Of a stretch of DNA of 64,000 nucleotides, positions 24,564-33,109 are shown one piece after another. Below the pieces are notes generated by a model. That model was not told where the DNA came from. It searched no databases and saw only the letters and a list, made by a program, of their open reading frames with translations. Source of the stretch: Pseudomonas laurylsulfatiphila (GTDB taxonomy: Bacteria; Pseudomonadota; Gammaproteobacteria; Pseudomonadales; Pseudomonadaceae); NCBI RefSeq assembly GCF_002934665.1, contig NZ_NIRS01000005.1, positions 248,001-312,000 of the forward strand. The letters are read 5' to 3'. A program made the position numbers and the translations under genes. Every line of letters begins with the position of its first letter. The first letter of the stretch is position 1.

Positions 24564-24591
24564 ATTGACCGGAAACCGAAAGACAAGTTCC
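24564..24591 (-). promoter_or_regulatory. Candidate AlgU (sigma-E type) promoter of rpoH
   Basis: On the minus strand GGAACTT (24591-24585) is followed after 16 bases by TCAAT (24568-24564). This matches the extracytoplasmic sigma pattern GAACTT-N16/17-TC, and a start site would fall about 40-45 bases before the rpoH ATG. An AlgU-dependent rpoH promoter is known in P. aeruginosa and a sigma-E promoter in E. coli. The -10 match is only partial. Confidence 0.45.
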
Positions 24592-24635
24592 CTAAAACCC
24601 AAAAACGCTGAAAGGTCAATACGAGCAAAATGATA

Positions 24636-25658
24636 CTACTTAGGCGCAAGCTCCCTCAGGTGGCGTGCGACTGCAATCCATGCACCGATATACCCCAACA
24701 GCACCGCGCCAAGCAAGAGAGACAGACCGTCGGCAACTGGCACTCCAGCCAGCGCAAAATCACTGCCGTACAAACCGGCCAGCCCTACCACCGCGTCGTT
24801 CAGCCAATCAAGGCCGAACGCAAGCACGCCCCAGGACAGAATCCCCGCACCGAAGCCATACAGCGCCCCCATGTACAGGAAAGGCCTGCGGACATAGCTG
24901 TCAGTGCCGCCGACCAGTTTAATCACTTCTATCTCTGTGCGGCGGTTTTCAATATGAAGACGAATGGTATTGCCTATCACCAAAAGTAATGCAGAAACCA
25001 GAAGCACGGTCAGACCGAAGACAAAACGGTCACCCAGCTTGAGGATGGCTGCCAGACGCTCGACCCAGACTAAATCAAGTTGCGCCTGTTGTACCTTCGG
25101 CAGCTCGGATAGTTTTTGTCTTAATGCTTCAAGGGCCGGCTTGTCGACCTCGTTCGGCGTCACCAGGACCACGCCCGGCAGCGGGTTCTCCGGCAACTCC
25201 TTGAGCGCCTCGCCCAGCCCAGACTGTTGCTGGAACTCTTCCAGCGCCTGATCCCGGCCAACGTATTCGGCGTCGGCAACGCCCGGCATGCCCTTGATCT
25301 GATCGCGCAGCGATTCGCCTTCGGCCGGTTTGGCCTCAAGGTCCAGATACAGGGAAATTTGCGCCGCGCGCTGCCAGGAACCCCCCAGACGCTCGACGTT
25401 ACTTAGCAAAAGTGACAGGCCCATGGGCAAACTCAGGGCCACCGCCATCACCATGCAGGTGAAAAAACTTCCGATGGGCTGTTTGCCCAGGCGGCGCAGG
25501 CTGTCGACCATGCTGGCGCGATGGCTTTCGATCCAGGCACGGAACAACGTGGCGAAGTCCGGCCCGTCGTCATCGTCGTGCTTTTTCTTTTGCGGCTGCG
25601 GATCGGCGGCTTTCGGGGCCACGCGCTCGGAAACCTTGGGGCTACGTGTTGCACTCAT
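24636..25658 (-). CDS. ftsX: Cell-division ABC-like membrane protein FtsX
   Basis: A 340-residue inner-membrane protein that with FtsE forms a divisome complex activating peptidoglycan hydrolysis through EnvC-type partners. Four membrane helices: MVMAVALSLPMGLSLLLSNV (about 76-95), then after a periplasmic loop of about 120 residues VFGLTVLLVSALLLVIGNTI, LYMGALYGFGAGILSWGVLA and LSLLLGAVLLGYIGAWIAVA. A charged N-terminal extension rich in Lys/Asp (QPQKKKHDDDDGPDF) precedes the first helix. Its start overlaps the ftsE stop by four bases. Confidence 0.96.
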   Translation of the reverse strand: MSATRSPKVSERVAPKAADPQPQKKKHDDDDGPDFATLFRAWIESHRASMVDSLRRLGKQPIGSFFTCMVMAVALSLPMGLSLLLSNVERLGGSWQRAAQISLYLDLEAKPAEGESLRDQIKGMPGVADAEYVGRDQALEEFQQQSGLGEALKELPENPLPGVVLVTPNEVDKPALEALRQKLSELPKVQQAQLDLVWVERLAAILKLGDRFVFGLTVLLVSALLLVIGNTIRLHIENRRTEIEVIKLVGGTDSYVRRPFLYMGALYGFGAGILSWGVLAFGLDWLNDAVVGLAGLYGSDFALAGVPVADGLSLLLGAVLLGYIGAWIAVARHLRELAPK

Positions 25659-26326
25659 ACCGCGGCCTCCCCGTCACCGATCAGTCGACCGCGTTGCAGC
25701 GTCAGCATGCGATGGCGCATGCGGGCGATCAGGGCCAGGTCGTGACTGGCGATCAGCACGCTGGTACCCAGGCGATTGATGTCTTCGAACACACCCATGA
25801 TCTCGGCGGCCAGACGCGGGTCGAGGTTACCGGTCGGCTCATCCGCCAGCAGCAAGGCCGGGCGATGGACGATGGCGCGGGCGATGCCGACGCGCTGTTG
25901 CTGGCCAGTGGACAGGTCGCCCGGGTACAAGTCGGTTTTATCCGACAGCGCCACACGCTCTAGCGCCGAGTCCACGCGCTTGGCGATCTCGGCCTTGGAC
26001 AGCCCGAGGATCTGCAAAGGCAACGCGACGTTATTGAACACCGTGCGATCGAACAACAACTGGTGATTCTGGAACACCACGCCGATCTGTCGGCGAAGGA
26101 AAGGAATCTGTGCGTTGCTGATGGTGCTCAGGTCTTGCCCGGCGAGCAGCAATTTGCCGCTGGTCGGACGCTCCATGGCCAGCAGCAGCCGCAACAAGGT
26201 GCTTTTACCGGCGCCGGAATGGCCGGTGACAAACAGAAACTCGCCACGACGGACTCGAAAGCTCAGCTCATGCAAGCCGACGTGACCGTTCGGGTAGCGC
26301 TTACCGACCTGTTCGAAACGAATCAT
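25655..26326 (-). CDS. ftsE: Cell-division ATP-binding protein FtsE
   Basis: A 223-residue ABC ATPase partnering FtsX. Walker A is VTGHSGAGKSTLLRLLL (about 35-51), the signature is LSTGQQQRVGIARAIVHRPA, Walker B is LLLADEPTGNLDPRL and the His switch is in LIASHDLAL. It overlaps ftsY upstream and ftsX downstream by four bases each, giving tight translational coupling in ftsYEX. Confidence 0.97.
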   Translation of the reverse strand: MIRFEQVGKRYPNGHVGLHELSFRVRRGEFLFVTGHSGAGKSTLLRLLLAMERPTSGKLLLAGQDLSTISNAQIPFLRRQIGVVFQNHQLLFDRTVFNNVALPLQILGLSKAEIAKRVDSALERVALSDKTDLYPGDLSTGQQQRVGIARAIVHRPALLLADEPTGNLDPRLAAEIMGVFEDINRLGTSVLIASHDLALIARMRHRMLTLQRGRLIGDGEAAV

Positions 26327-27858
26327 GAACGCTCCCGCTCGGCAAACAATGCCTGGACAAAGGGTTCTGCTTCAAAGGTACGCAAATCGTCGATGCCTTC
26401 GCCGACGCCGATGTAGCGGATCGGCAGGCCGAATTGCTTGGCCAGGGCGAAAATCACCCCGCCTTTGGCGGTGCCGTCGAGCTTGGTCAGCGCCAGGCCG
26501 GTCAGTTCGACGGTCTGGTTGAATTGCTTGGCCTGGTTGATGGCGTTCTGGCCAGTGCCGGCGTCAAGCACCAGGAGCACTTCGTGAGGTGCGTCGGCGT
26601 CGAGCTTGCCGATCACGCGGCGAACCTTTTTCAGCTCTTCCATCAGGTTGTCTTTGGTGTGCAGGCGGCCGGCAGTGTCGGCGATCAGCACATCAATGCC
26701 GCGAGCCTTGGCGGCCTGCACGGCGTCGAAGATCACCGAAGCCGAGTCGGCGCCAGTATGCTGGGCGATCACCGGGATCTTGTTGCGCTCGCCCCAGACC
26801 TGCAACTGCTCTACCGCCGCCGCACGGAAGGTATCGCCGGCGGCGAGCATGACTTTCTTGCCTTCCAGCTGCAGTTTCTTCGCCAGCTTGCCGATGGTGG
26901 TGGTCTTGCCCGCACCGTTGACGCCGACGACCAGAATCACGAACGGCTTGTTCTGCGAGGCGATTTTCAGCGGCTGCTCGACGGGCTTGAGCATGGCAGC
27001 CAGCTCGGCTTGCAGGGATTTGTACAGGGCATCGGCGTCGGCCAGTTCCTTGCGCGCAACCTTCTGCGTCAGACGCTGGATGATCACCGAGGTGGCTTCG
27101 ACACCGACGTCGGCGGTCAGCAAACGGGTCTCGAGGTCCTCGAGCAGTTCGTCATCAATAACCTTTTTGCCCAGGAACAGGCTGGCCATGCCTTCGCCGA
27201 TACTGGCGCTGGTCTTGGACAGGCCTTGCTTGAGGCGGGCGAAGAAACCGGCTTTGGTTTCTTCGGTGCGTACGGGTTCTACCGGGGTTTCGACGGGCGT
27301 CGCGATCGGTGCAGGAGTCGGAGCGGGTGCCGGTGCTTGAGCAACCGGAGCAACCGGAGCAACCGGAGCAACCGGAGCAACGAATACCGGAACCTCTGGC
27401 TGGCTGACAACGGGAACAGGCTCGGCCACGACAACTGGTTCAACCATCGCTTCGACCACAGACGCATGAACCGGTGCAGGCGTAAACGCTGCCGGGGCCG
27501 GAATCGGCGGGGTCACGTGAGGGGCCAGGTCATTTTCGACCAATGCCACGGGTTCTTCGGCTACCGGCAGGGTCAACCAGGGTTCGGCCGTCGGGGCCAG
27601 CGGCTCTTCGGTGACGATTTCGCTGACGGGTTCGGGAGCGGCAGCTTCAACCTTGGGTTGCAGCAACGGCTCGGCAATCGGTAGAACAACCGGCGCAGGT
27701 GCTTCTTCTATTACCGGGACCGGCGTCGGCGCGGGTTCAGGAATGGCTTGTGGCTGTTCGACGACGGGTTCCTGCGGCTTTTTGCGCAGCCATCCGAACA
27801 GGCTTTTCTTCTCGCCAGCCGCAGCTGGGGTCTTCTTGTCGTCGTTGGAACCAAACAT
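26323..27858 (-). CDS. ftsY: Signal recognition particle receptor FtsY
   Basis: An SRP receptor GTPase that docks ribosome-nascent-chain complexes at the membrane. The 511 residues exceed typical lengths because of an acidic, Pro/Ala/Val/Glu-rich N-terminal A domain (about 1-200), which includes a VAPVAPVAPVAPVAQ run coded by a 9-bp tandem repeat. The conserved NG domain starts near 205 (FFARLKQGLSKTSASIGEGM). It has VVGVNGAGKTTTIGKLAKKL (G1), DTFRAAAVEQLQVW (G2), DTAGRLHTKDNLMEEL (G3) and LTKLDGTAKGG (G4). It heads the ftsY-ftsE-ftsX operon. Confidence 0.97.
   Translation of the reverse strand: MFGSNDDKKTPAAAGEKKSLFGWLRKKPQEPVVEQPQAIPEPAPTPVPVIEEAPAPVVLPIAEPLLQPKVEAAAPEPVSEIVTEEPLAPTAEPWLTLPVAEEPVALVENDLAPHVTPPIPAPAAFTPAPVHASVVEAMVEPVVVAEPVPVVSQPEVPVFVAPVAPVAPVAPVAQAPAPAPTPAPIATPVETPVEPVRTEETKAGFFARLKQGLSKTSASIGEGMASLFLGKKVIDDELLEDLETRLLTADVGVEATSVIIQRLTQKVARKELADADALYKSLQAELAAMLKPVEQPLKIASQNKPFVILVVGVNGAGKTTTIGKLAKKLQLEGKKVMLAAGDTFRAAAVEQLQVWGERNKIPVIAQHTGADSASVIFDAVQAAKARGIDVLIADTAGRLHTKDNLMEELKKVRRVIGKLDADAPHEVLLVLDAGTGQNAINQAKQFNQTVELTGLALTKLDGTAKGGVIFALAKQFGLPIRYIGVGEGIDDLRTFEAEPFVQALFAERERS
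27340..27381. repeat. 9-bp tandem repeat inside ftsY
   Basis: The unit AGCAACCGG occurs four times in a row (27340, 27349, 27358, 27367) plus a partial fifth copy. Read on the minus strand it encodes repeats of Pro-Val-Ala. Because 9 is a multiple of 3, copy-number change would alter only linker length and keep the frame. Confidence 0.9.
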
Positions 27859-28201
27859 GGAGGACGGCTATCTCACGGTAGCGACGCGCCAATGGCGCCC
27901 CGGCAAATAAATAATCGATGCAGAACAGACTGTGATTGACCCAGCTTGTTCACGCGCAACATTTTGTCGAGGTGCCAACGGCGCCTCAAAGGTCGACTAA
28001 TACGAAGCACTGAAACGGCATCGTCGGCGAAAACGCAGAGTTTAGCTGACAAACTCAAAGTTTCTGCCGGTAACCCATACAACCCGCAGGCCAATCAAAG
28101 GCCTGATAGGCGTGGCCGCCAGTAAAACGGATCAGTATCCTAGCACCCTCTCGCCCGCTGACGCTAAGAACAAGCGGGCAGCCCCAAAGGTTTGAAAACG
28201 A
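27859..28201. other. Divergent intergenic region ftsY / M16 peptidase pair
   Basis: A 343-bp gap between divergent operons, with no REP and no ORF that has a credible ribosome-binding site and codon use. It should hold the ftsY and peptidase promoters. AATAAATAATCG (27905-27916) near the ftsY start is its most AT-rich part. A small reading frame on the minus strand (27873-28094) has the composition of non-coding sequence, so I do not call it. Confidence 0.45.
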
Positions 28202-29557
28202 ATGAATGCTCTTGCCCGCCGCGCCGCAGGCCTGCTGCTCAGCACAGTTTGCCTGCCCCTTTCGGCCCTGGCTGCCGACCCGCAACCCACCCACGAATTC
28301 ACTCTCGACAATGGCTTGAAGGTGGTCGTGCGCGAAGACCATCGTGCACCTGTTGTCGTTTCCCAGGTCTGGTACAAGGTCGGCTCCAGCTACGAGACGC
28401 CGGGCAATACCGGTCTGTCCCACGCTCTGGAACACATGATGTTCAAGGGCAGCGAGAAGGTCGGCCCCGGTGAAGCCTCGCTGATCCTGCGCGACCTCGG
28501 CGCCGAAGAGAACGCATTCACCAGCGACGACTTCACCGCGTACTATCAGGTACTGGCCCGGGATCGCCTGGGCGTAGCCTTCGAACTGGAAGCCGACCGC
28601 ATGGCCAGCCTGCGCCTGCCGGCCGACGAGTTCGCCAAGGAAATCGAAGTCATCAAGGAAGAACGTCGCCTGCGCACCGACGACAAGCCAATGTCCAAAG
28701 CCTATGAGCGCTTCAAGGCCATGGCTTACCCGGCCAGCGGCTATCACACGCCGACCATCGGCTGGATGGCCGATCTTGAGCGGATGAAGGTCGAAGAACT
28801 GCGCCACTGGTACCAGACCTGGTACGTGCCGAACAACGCCACGCTGGTGGTGGTCGGCGACGTGACACCGGACGAAGTCAAGGCTCTGGCCCAACGCTAT
28901 TTCGGCCCGATCGCCAAGCGTGATGTGCCGGCCGCGAAGAAGCCCCTGGAACTGGCCGAACCGGGCGAGCGCCAGATCACCCTGCATGTGCAAACCCAAC
29001 TGCCCAGCCTGATGCTGGCCTTCAACGTGCCGAGCATTGCCACCGCCGAAGACAAACGTCTGGTCAATGCCCTGCGCCTGATCTCGGCGCTGCTCGATGG
29101 CGGCTACAGCGGGCGCATCCCGACGCAACTGGAGCGCGGAGAAGAACTGGTGTCCGGCGGCTCGTCGAGTTACGACGCCTACACCCGTGGCGACAGCCTG
29201 TTCACCCTGTCGGCATCGCCAAACTCACAGAAACACAAGACCATCGCCCAGGCAGAAGCCGGATTGTGGAAGCTGCTCGATCAGTTGAAAACCACTGCGC
29301 CGACGGCTGAAGAGCTCGAACGGGTTCGTGCGCAAGTCATCGCCGGCCTGGTCTACGAGCGCGACTCGATCACCAGCCAGGCCACCGCCATCGGCCAACT
29401 GGAAACCGTCGGCCTGTCGTGGCAACTGATGGACACCGAACTGGCCGACCTGGAAAGCGTGACCCCGGAAGATATCCAGAAAGCCGCCAAGCTGTATTTC
29501 ACCCGCGAACGTCTCAGCGTCGCCCATGTACTGCCTCTGGAGACGACTCATGAGTGA
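28202..29557 (+). CDS. M16 family zinc peptidase, catalytic subunit (first pair)
   Basis: A 451-residue periplasmic pitrilysin-type protease. The signal peptide is at residues 1-25 (ARRAAGLLLSTVCLPLSALA). The inverted zinc motif HxxEH is in GLSHALEHMMFKGSEKVGPG (about 74-93), and the third ligand Glu is in EIEVIKEERRLRTDD about 76 residues later. It overlaps the next gene by 8 bp. Such neighbouring active/inactive M16 pairs form heterodimers in which the second subunit supplies substrate-binding residues. The position matches PAO1 PA0372/PA0371. The substrate is unknown. Confidence 0.93.
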   Translation: MNALARRAAGLLLSTVCLPLSALAADPQPTHEFTLDNGLKVVVREDHRAPVVVSQVWYKVGSSYETPGNTGLSHALEHMMFKGSEKVGPGEASLILRDLGAEENAFTSDDFTAYYQVLARDRLGVAFELEADRMASLRLPADEFAKEIEVIKEERRLRTDDKPMSKAYERFKAMAYPASGYHTPTIGWMADLERMKVEELRHWYQTWYVPNNATLVVVGDVTPDEVKALAQRYFGPIAKRDVPAAKKPLELAEPGERQITLHVQTQLPSLMLAFNVPSIATAEDKRLVNALRLISALLDGGYSGRIPTQLERGEELVSGGSSSYDAYTRGDSLFTLSASPNSQKHKTIAQAEAGLWKLLDQLKTTAPTAEELERVRAQVIAGLVYERDSITSQATAIGQLETVGLSWQLMDTELADLESVTPEDIQKAAKLYFTRERLSVAHVLPLETTHE

Positions 29558-31040
29558 GCGTAAACCCTCCCGCCTGGCCCTGATCGGGCTGATCGCTGCC
29601 GCCGTTATCGGCTCTGCCGCGTTCTATCTGTCGCGCTCCGGCGAAACCAGTGCCAGTGAAGCCCTGGACAAAGCCAAGGCCAGCCAGAAACTGCAATCGC
29701 TGACCGAACTCAACGGCAAGGCGCCGGACCACCGCAAGCTGGACGTGCAGACCTGGAACACTGCCGAAGGCACCAAGGTGCTGTTCGTCGAAGCCCATGA
29801 GCTGCCGATGTTCGACATGCGCCTGATCTTCGCCGCCGGCAGCAGCCAGGACGGCGACGCACCGGGCCTGGCGCTGCTGACCAACGCCATGCTCAACGAA
29901 GGCGTGGCCGGCAAGGACGTCGGCGCCATTGCCCAAGGCTTCGAAGGCCTGGGCGCCGATTTCGGCAACGGTGCTTACAAAGACATGGCAATCGCTTCAC
30001 TGCGCAGCCTGAGTGCCAAAGACAAGCGCGAGCCGGCCCTGAAGCTGTTCGCCGAAGTCATCGGCAAGCCGACCTTCCCTGCCGACTCACTGTTGCGCAT
30101 CAAGAACCAGATGCTCGCCGGTTTCGAATACCAGAAACAGAACCCCGGCAAACTGGCGAGCCTGGAACTGATGAGCCGCTTGTACGGTGATCACCCGTAC
30201 GCGCACTCCAGCGATGGCACGGCGAAAAGCGTACCGGCGATCACCCAGGCACAACTGCGTGCGTTCCACGAGAAGGCCTACGCAGCGGGTAACGTGGTGA
30301 TCGCACTGGTCGGCGACCTGTCCCGCGCCGAAGCGGAAACGATTGCCGCACAGGTTTCCGCCGCCCTGCCCAAAGGTCCGGCGCTGCCAAAAATCGCGCA
30401 ACCGACTGAGCCGAAGGCGAGCATCGGCCACATAGAGTTCCCGTCCAAGCAGACCAACCTGTTGCTCGCGCAATTGGGCATCGATCGCGACGATCCGGAC
30501 TACGCGGCGCTGTCCATGGGTAACCAGATTCTCGGTGGCGGCGGTTTCGGCACCCGGTTGATGAGCGAAGTGCGCGAGAAGCGTGGCCTGACTTACGGCG
30601 TGTATTCGGGCTTCACCCCGATGCAGGTGCGCGGCCCGTTCATGATCAACCTGCAGACCCGCGCCGAGATGAGCGAAGGCACCCTGAAACTGGTGCAGGA
30701 CGTACTGGCCGACTACCTTGAAACCGGCCCGACCGAAAAGGAACTCGACGACGCCAAGCGCGAACTGGCCGGCAGTTTCCCGTTGTCCACCGCCAGCAAC
30801 GCCGATATCGTCGGCCAACTGGGCGCCATCGGTTTCTACAACCTGCCGCTGAGCCACCTGGAAGAATTCATGCAGCAGTCCCAGGCCTTGACCGTCGAAC
30901 AGGTCAAAGCCGCCATGAACAAACACCTGGGCACGGACAAAATGGTCATCGTCAGCGCTGGCCCGACCGTGCCGCAAAAGCCGTTACCGGCCCCTACTGA
31001 TAAACCTTCCGAGCAGCCGCTCGGGGTTCCGGAGCATTAA
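29550..31040 (+). CDS. M16 family peptidase-like protein, non-catalytic subunit (first pair)
   Basis: A 496-residue exported protein. The start at 29550 (MSERKPSRLALIGLIAAAVI) is chosen because it has an N-terminal hydrophobic segment; an in-frame start 24 bases upstream is unlikely. At the place of the zinc motif it reads SSQDGDAPGLALLTNAMLNE, so HxxEH is absent and it cannot bind zinc there. The C-terminal M16 domain retains GFGTRLMSEVREKRGLTYGV, the Arg/Tyr motif that contacts substrate in heterodimeric M16 enzymes. It overlaps the catalytic subunit by 8 bp and the rsmD start by one base. Confidence 0.92.
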   Translation: MSERKPSRLALIGLIAAAVIGSAAFYLSRSGETSASEALDKAKASQKLQSLTELNGKAPDHRKLDVQTWNTAEGTKVLFVEAHELPMFDMRLIFAAGSSQDGDAPGLALLTNAMLNEGVAGKDVGAIAQGFEGLGADFGNGAYKDMAIASLRSLSAKDKREPALKLFAEVIGKPTFPADSLLRIKNQMLAGFEYQKQNPGKLASLELMSRLYGDHPYAHSSDGTAKSVPAITQAQLRAFHEKAYAAGNVVIALVGDLSRAEAETIAAQVSAALPKGPALPKIAQPTEPKASIGHIEFPSKQTNLLLAQLGIDRDDPDYAALSMGNQILGGGGFGTRLMSEVREKRGLTYGVYSGFTPMQVRGPFMINLQTRAEMSEGTLKLVQDVLADYLETGPTEKELDDAKRELAGSFPLSTASNADIVGQLGAIGFYNLPLSHLEEFMQQSQALTVEQVKAAMNKHLGTDKMVIVSAGPTVPQKPLPAPTDKPSEQPLGVPEH

Positions 31041-31636
31041 TGGCCAGTCCCAAGAAACCCGCCAAAAACGTCCATAACGGCGTGAACCAGCTGCGCATCA
31101 TCGGTGGCGAATGGCGCAGCCGCAAACTGAGCTTCCCCGACGCCCCGGGCCTACGCCCGACGCCGGACCGCGTGCGTGAAACCCTGTTCAACTGGCTCGC
31201 GCCGTACGTGCCGGGCGCCAAGGTGCTCGACCCGTTCACCGGCAGCGGCGCGTTGTTCCTCGAAGCCCTGTCCCGTGGCGCGGCCATGGGCCAGGCGCTG
31301 GACGCCAGCAGCATCGCGGTGTCCAGCCTGAAGGAGCACCTGGGCACCCTGCGGTGCACCAACGGCCAGGTCCAGACCGCCGATGCCCTGCGCTATCTGG
31401 AAACCCAGACCGCAACGGCCTACGACCTGGTGTTCCTCGACCCGCCGTTCAACCAGAACCTGCTGCCCGCCGTTTGCAAGTTGCTCGAAGAGCGTCAATG
31501 GCTGGCCGAAGATGCCTGGGTGTACACCGAAAGCGAGTCCGCGCCGTCGACCCTGGGCCTGCCGGAGAACTGGCGCCTGCACCGCGAACAGAAATCCGGG
31601 CGCGTCTACTACTCGTTGTGGCAACGAAGCGCCTGA
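31040..31636 (+). CDS. rsmD: 16S rRNA (guanine(966)-N2)-methyltransferase RsmD
   Basis: A 198-residue SAM-dependent enzyme that methylates G966 of 16S rRNA on assembled small subunits. Motifs: QLRIIGGEWRSRKLSFPDAP, LRPTPDRVRETLFNWL, the SAM site VLDPFTGSGALFLEALSRGA and the catalytic DPPF in DLVFLDPPFNQN. It overlaps the preceding M16 gene by one base (TAATG). In PAO1 rsmD (PA0370) has the same upstream neighbours; here a second M16 pair follows it. Confidence 0.96.
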   Translation: MASPKKPAKNVHNGVNQLRIIGGEWRSRKLSFPDAPGLRPTPDRVRETLFNWLAPYVPGAKVLDPFTGSGALFLEALSRGAAMGQALDASSIAVSSLKEHLGTLRCTNGQVQTADALRYLETQTATAYDLVFLDPPFNQNLLPAVCKLLEERQWLAEDAWVYTESESAPSTLGLPENWRLHREQKSGRVYYSLWQRSA

Positions 31637-31717
31637 CACTCCGTTGAGATGACGACCCCCGAGCCGATTGGGGGGTGCACTACATAGTTACCGCCTGACA
31701 CCTTTCCGGATGATCCA

Positions 31718-31749
31718 CAGTGGTTTGCGCAAATACCTGCAAACCACTG
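31718..31749 (+). promoter_or_regulatory. Perfect 11-bp inverted repeat just before the second M16 pair
   Basis: CAGTGGTTTGC (31718-31728) and GCAAACCACTG (31739-31749) are exact inverse copies around the 10-base loop GCAAATACCT. There is no T run after it. Its right foot touches the putative ribosome-binding site GAGGA (31749-31753) in front of the ATG at 31763, so it could be an operator or an RNA hairpin acting on translation. Confidence 0.6.
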
Positions 31750-31762
31750 AGGATGTACACGG

Positions 31763-33109
31763 ATGAACATCTCCTGCAGCACGCTGATGCTGTCCTTTAT
31801 CGCCTGGTTGCCGCTCATGGCTGCCGCGACATCACCCCCTGCAACACAAGACTTCTTGCTGGATAACGGTCTCAAGGTCGTCGTGCGCGAGGACCACCGG
31901 TCCCCCATCGTCACCGCCCAACTCTGGATCAAGGTCGGCTCAAGCTACGAACCGCCGGGCCAGTCGGGCCTGTCCCACGCCCTCGAACACATGGTGTACA
32001 AGGGCAGCAGCAAAGCCTGCGCCGGAGAGTTCGCGGCGACACTTGAAAAGCTGGGGGCCAGCCAAAACGCCTTTACCGGCACCGACTTCACGGTCTTCCA
32101 CCAGACACTGTCTTCCGGCCGCGCCGGCGTCGCTTTCGAAATACTCGCCGACCTGATGAGCACGGCCGAGCTGGATGCACAGGACTTCGCACCAGAGCTC
32201 AAGGTCATTCAGGAGGAGCGTCGGATGCGCGTTGATGATGAAATCACCGCGTCGGCGCACGAACGACTGAACAGCATCGCCTACCCGGCCAGCGGCTACC
32301 GCACGCCGATAATTGGCTGGATGCACGACCTGCAACGAATGAACGCCGTTCAATTGCGGCAGTGGTATCAGGCCTGGTATGCGCCGGGCAATGCCACGCT
32401 GGTGGTCGTTGGCGATGTTGCGCCTGAGCGGATCAAGGCGCTGGCACAGCAGTACTTCGGCCACATGCAGCGGCGTGCGACACCCATGACTCTTGCCCCC
32501 ATTGAGTTGGCTGATGTCGGCGAGCGGTCATTGACCCTGCATGCACCGATATCGTCCCCGCGCCTCATCATGAGTTTCAACACACCCAGCCTGACCACAG
32601 CTGAAAATCGCCGGAGCGCTCATGCCTTGCGCCTGCTCAATACGTTACTGGCCGGGTCCAACAGCGCGCGGATCAAACAGCAACTGCAACTGAGCGAGAC
32701 GATGTTTACCGAAGTCCAGGCAGAGTACGACGCCTTCAACCGTGGCGATTCGTTGCTCACCATCAGCACACAGCTCAACCCGGACAAGCTCAACGACCCT
32801 GATGAAGCCCTCGCCCGTGTCTGGCAAGTGATCGATTCACTGAAAAGCAAGGCACCGGAACCGGCAGAACTGGAGCGCGCGAAAAACATCCTGATCGCCA
32901 ACACGGTTTATGCACAGGACGACCTGGAAGCGCAGGCCAGTGCCCTTGGCTTGCTGGAAAGCATCGGCCTCGACTGGCGGTTGGCCGATCAGGATACGGA
33001 TGAGCTGAGCCAGGTCACCCCCAAGGACATTCAACACGCCGCAATCACTTACCTGACGCATGAGCGCCTGAGTACCGCGAAAATCTTGCCGGAGAAAAAC
33101 AATGGATAA
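31763..33109 (+). CDS. M16 family zinc peptidase, catalytic subunit (second pair)
   Basis: A 448-residue paralogue of the protein encoded at 28202. It has a signal peptide (MNISCSTLMLSFIAWLPLMA), the zinc motif in GLSHALEHMVYKGSSKACAG and the third ligand in ELKVIQEERRMRVDD, so it should be active. Long shared blocks with the first copy include LDNGLKVVVREDHR, KVGSSYE, AYPASGY and NATLVVVGDV. The rest has diverged strongly, and the base composition is less GC-rich than the first pair. It overlaps its partner by 8 bp, exactly as the first pair does. Confidence 0.92.
   Translation: MNISCSTLMLSFIAWLPLMAAATSPPATQDFLLDNGLKVVVREDHRSPIVTAQLWIKVGSSYEPPGQSGLSHALEHMVYKGSSKACAGEFAATLEKLGASQNAFTGTDFTVFHQTLSSGRAGVAFEILADLMSTAELDAQDFAPELKVIQEERRMRVDDEITASAHERLNSIAYPASGYRTPIIGWMHDLQRMNAVQLRQWYQAWYAPGNATLVVVGDVAPERIKALAQQYFGHMQRRATPMTLAPIELADVGERSLTLHAPISSPRLIMSFNTPSLTTAENRRSAHALRLLNTLLAGSNSARIKQQLQLSETMFTEVQAEYDAFNRGDSLLTISTQLNPDKLNDPDEALARVWQVIDSLKSKAPEPAELERAKNILIANTVYAQDDLEAQASALGLLESIGLDWRLADQDTDELSQVTPKDIQHAAITYLTHERLSTAKILPEKNNG

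Noticed and set aside
31660..31680. CCCCC...GGGGG hairpin after rsmD as terminator
   Set aside because: The stem is short and uneven and no T run follows, so terminator function is not supported.
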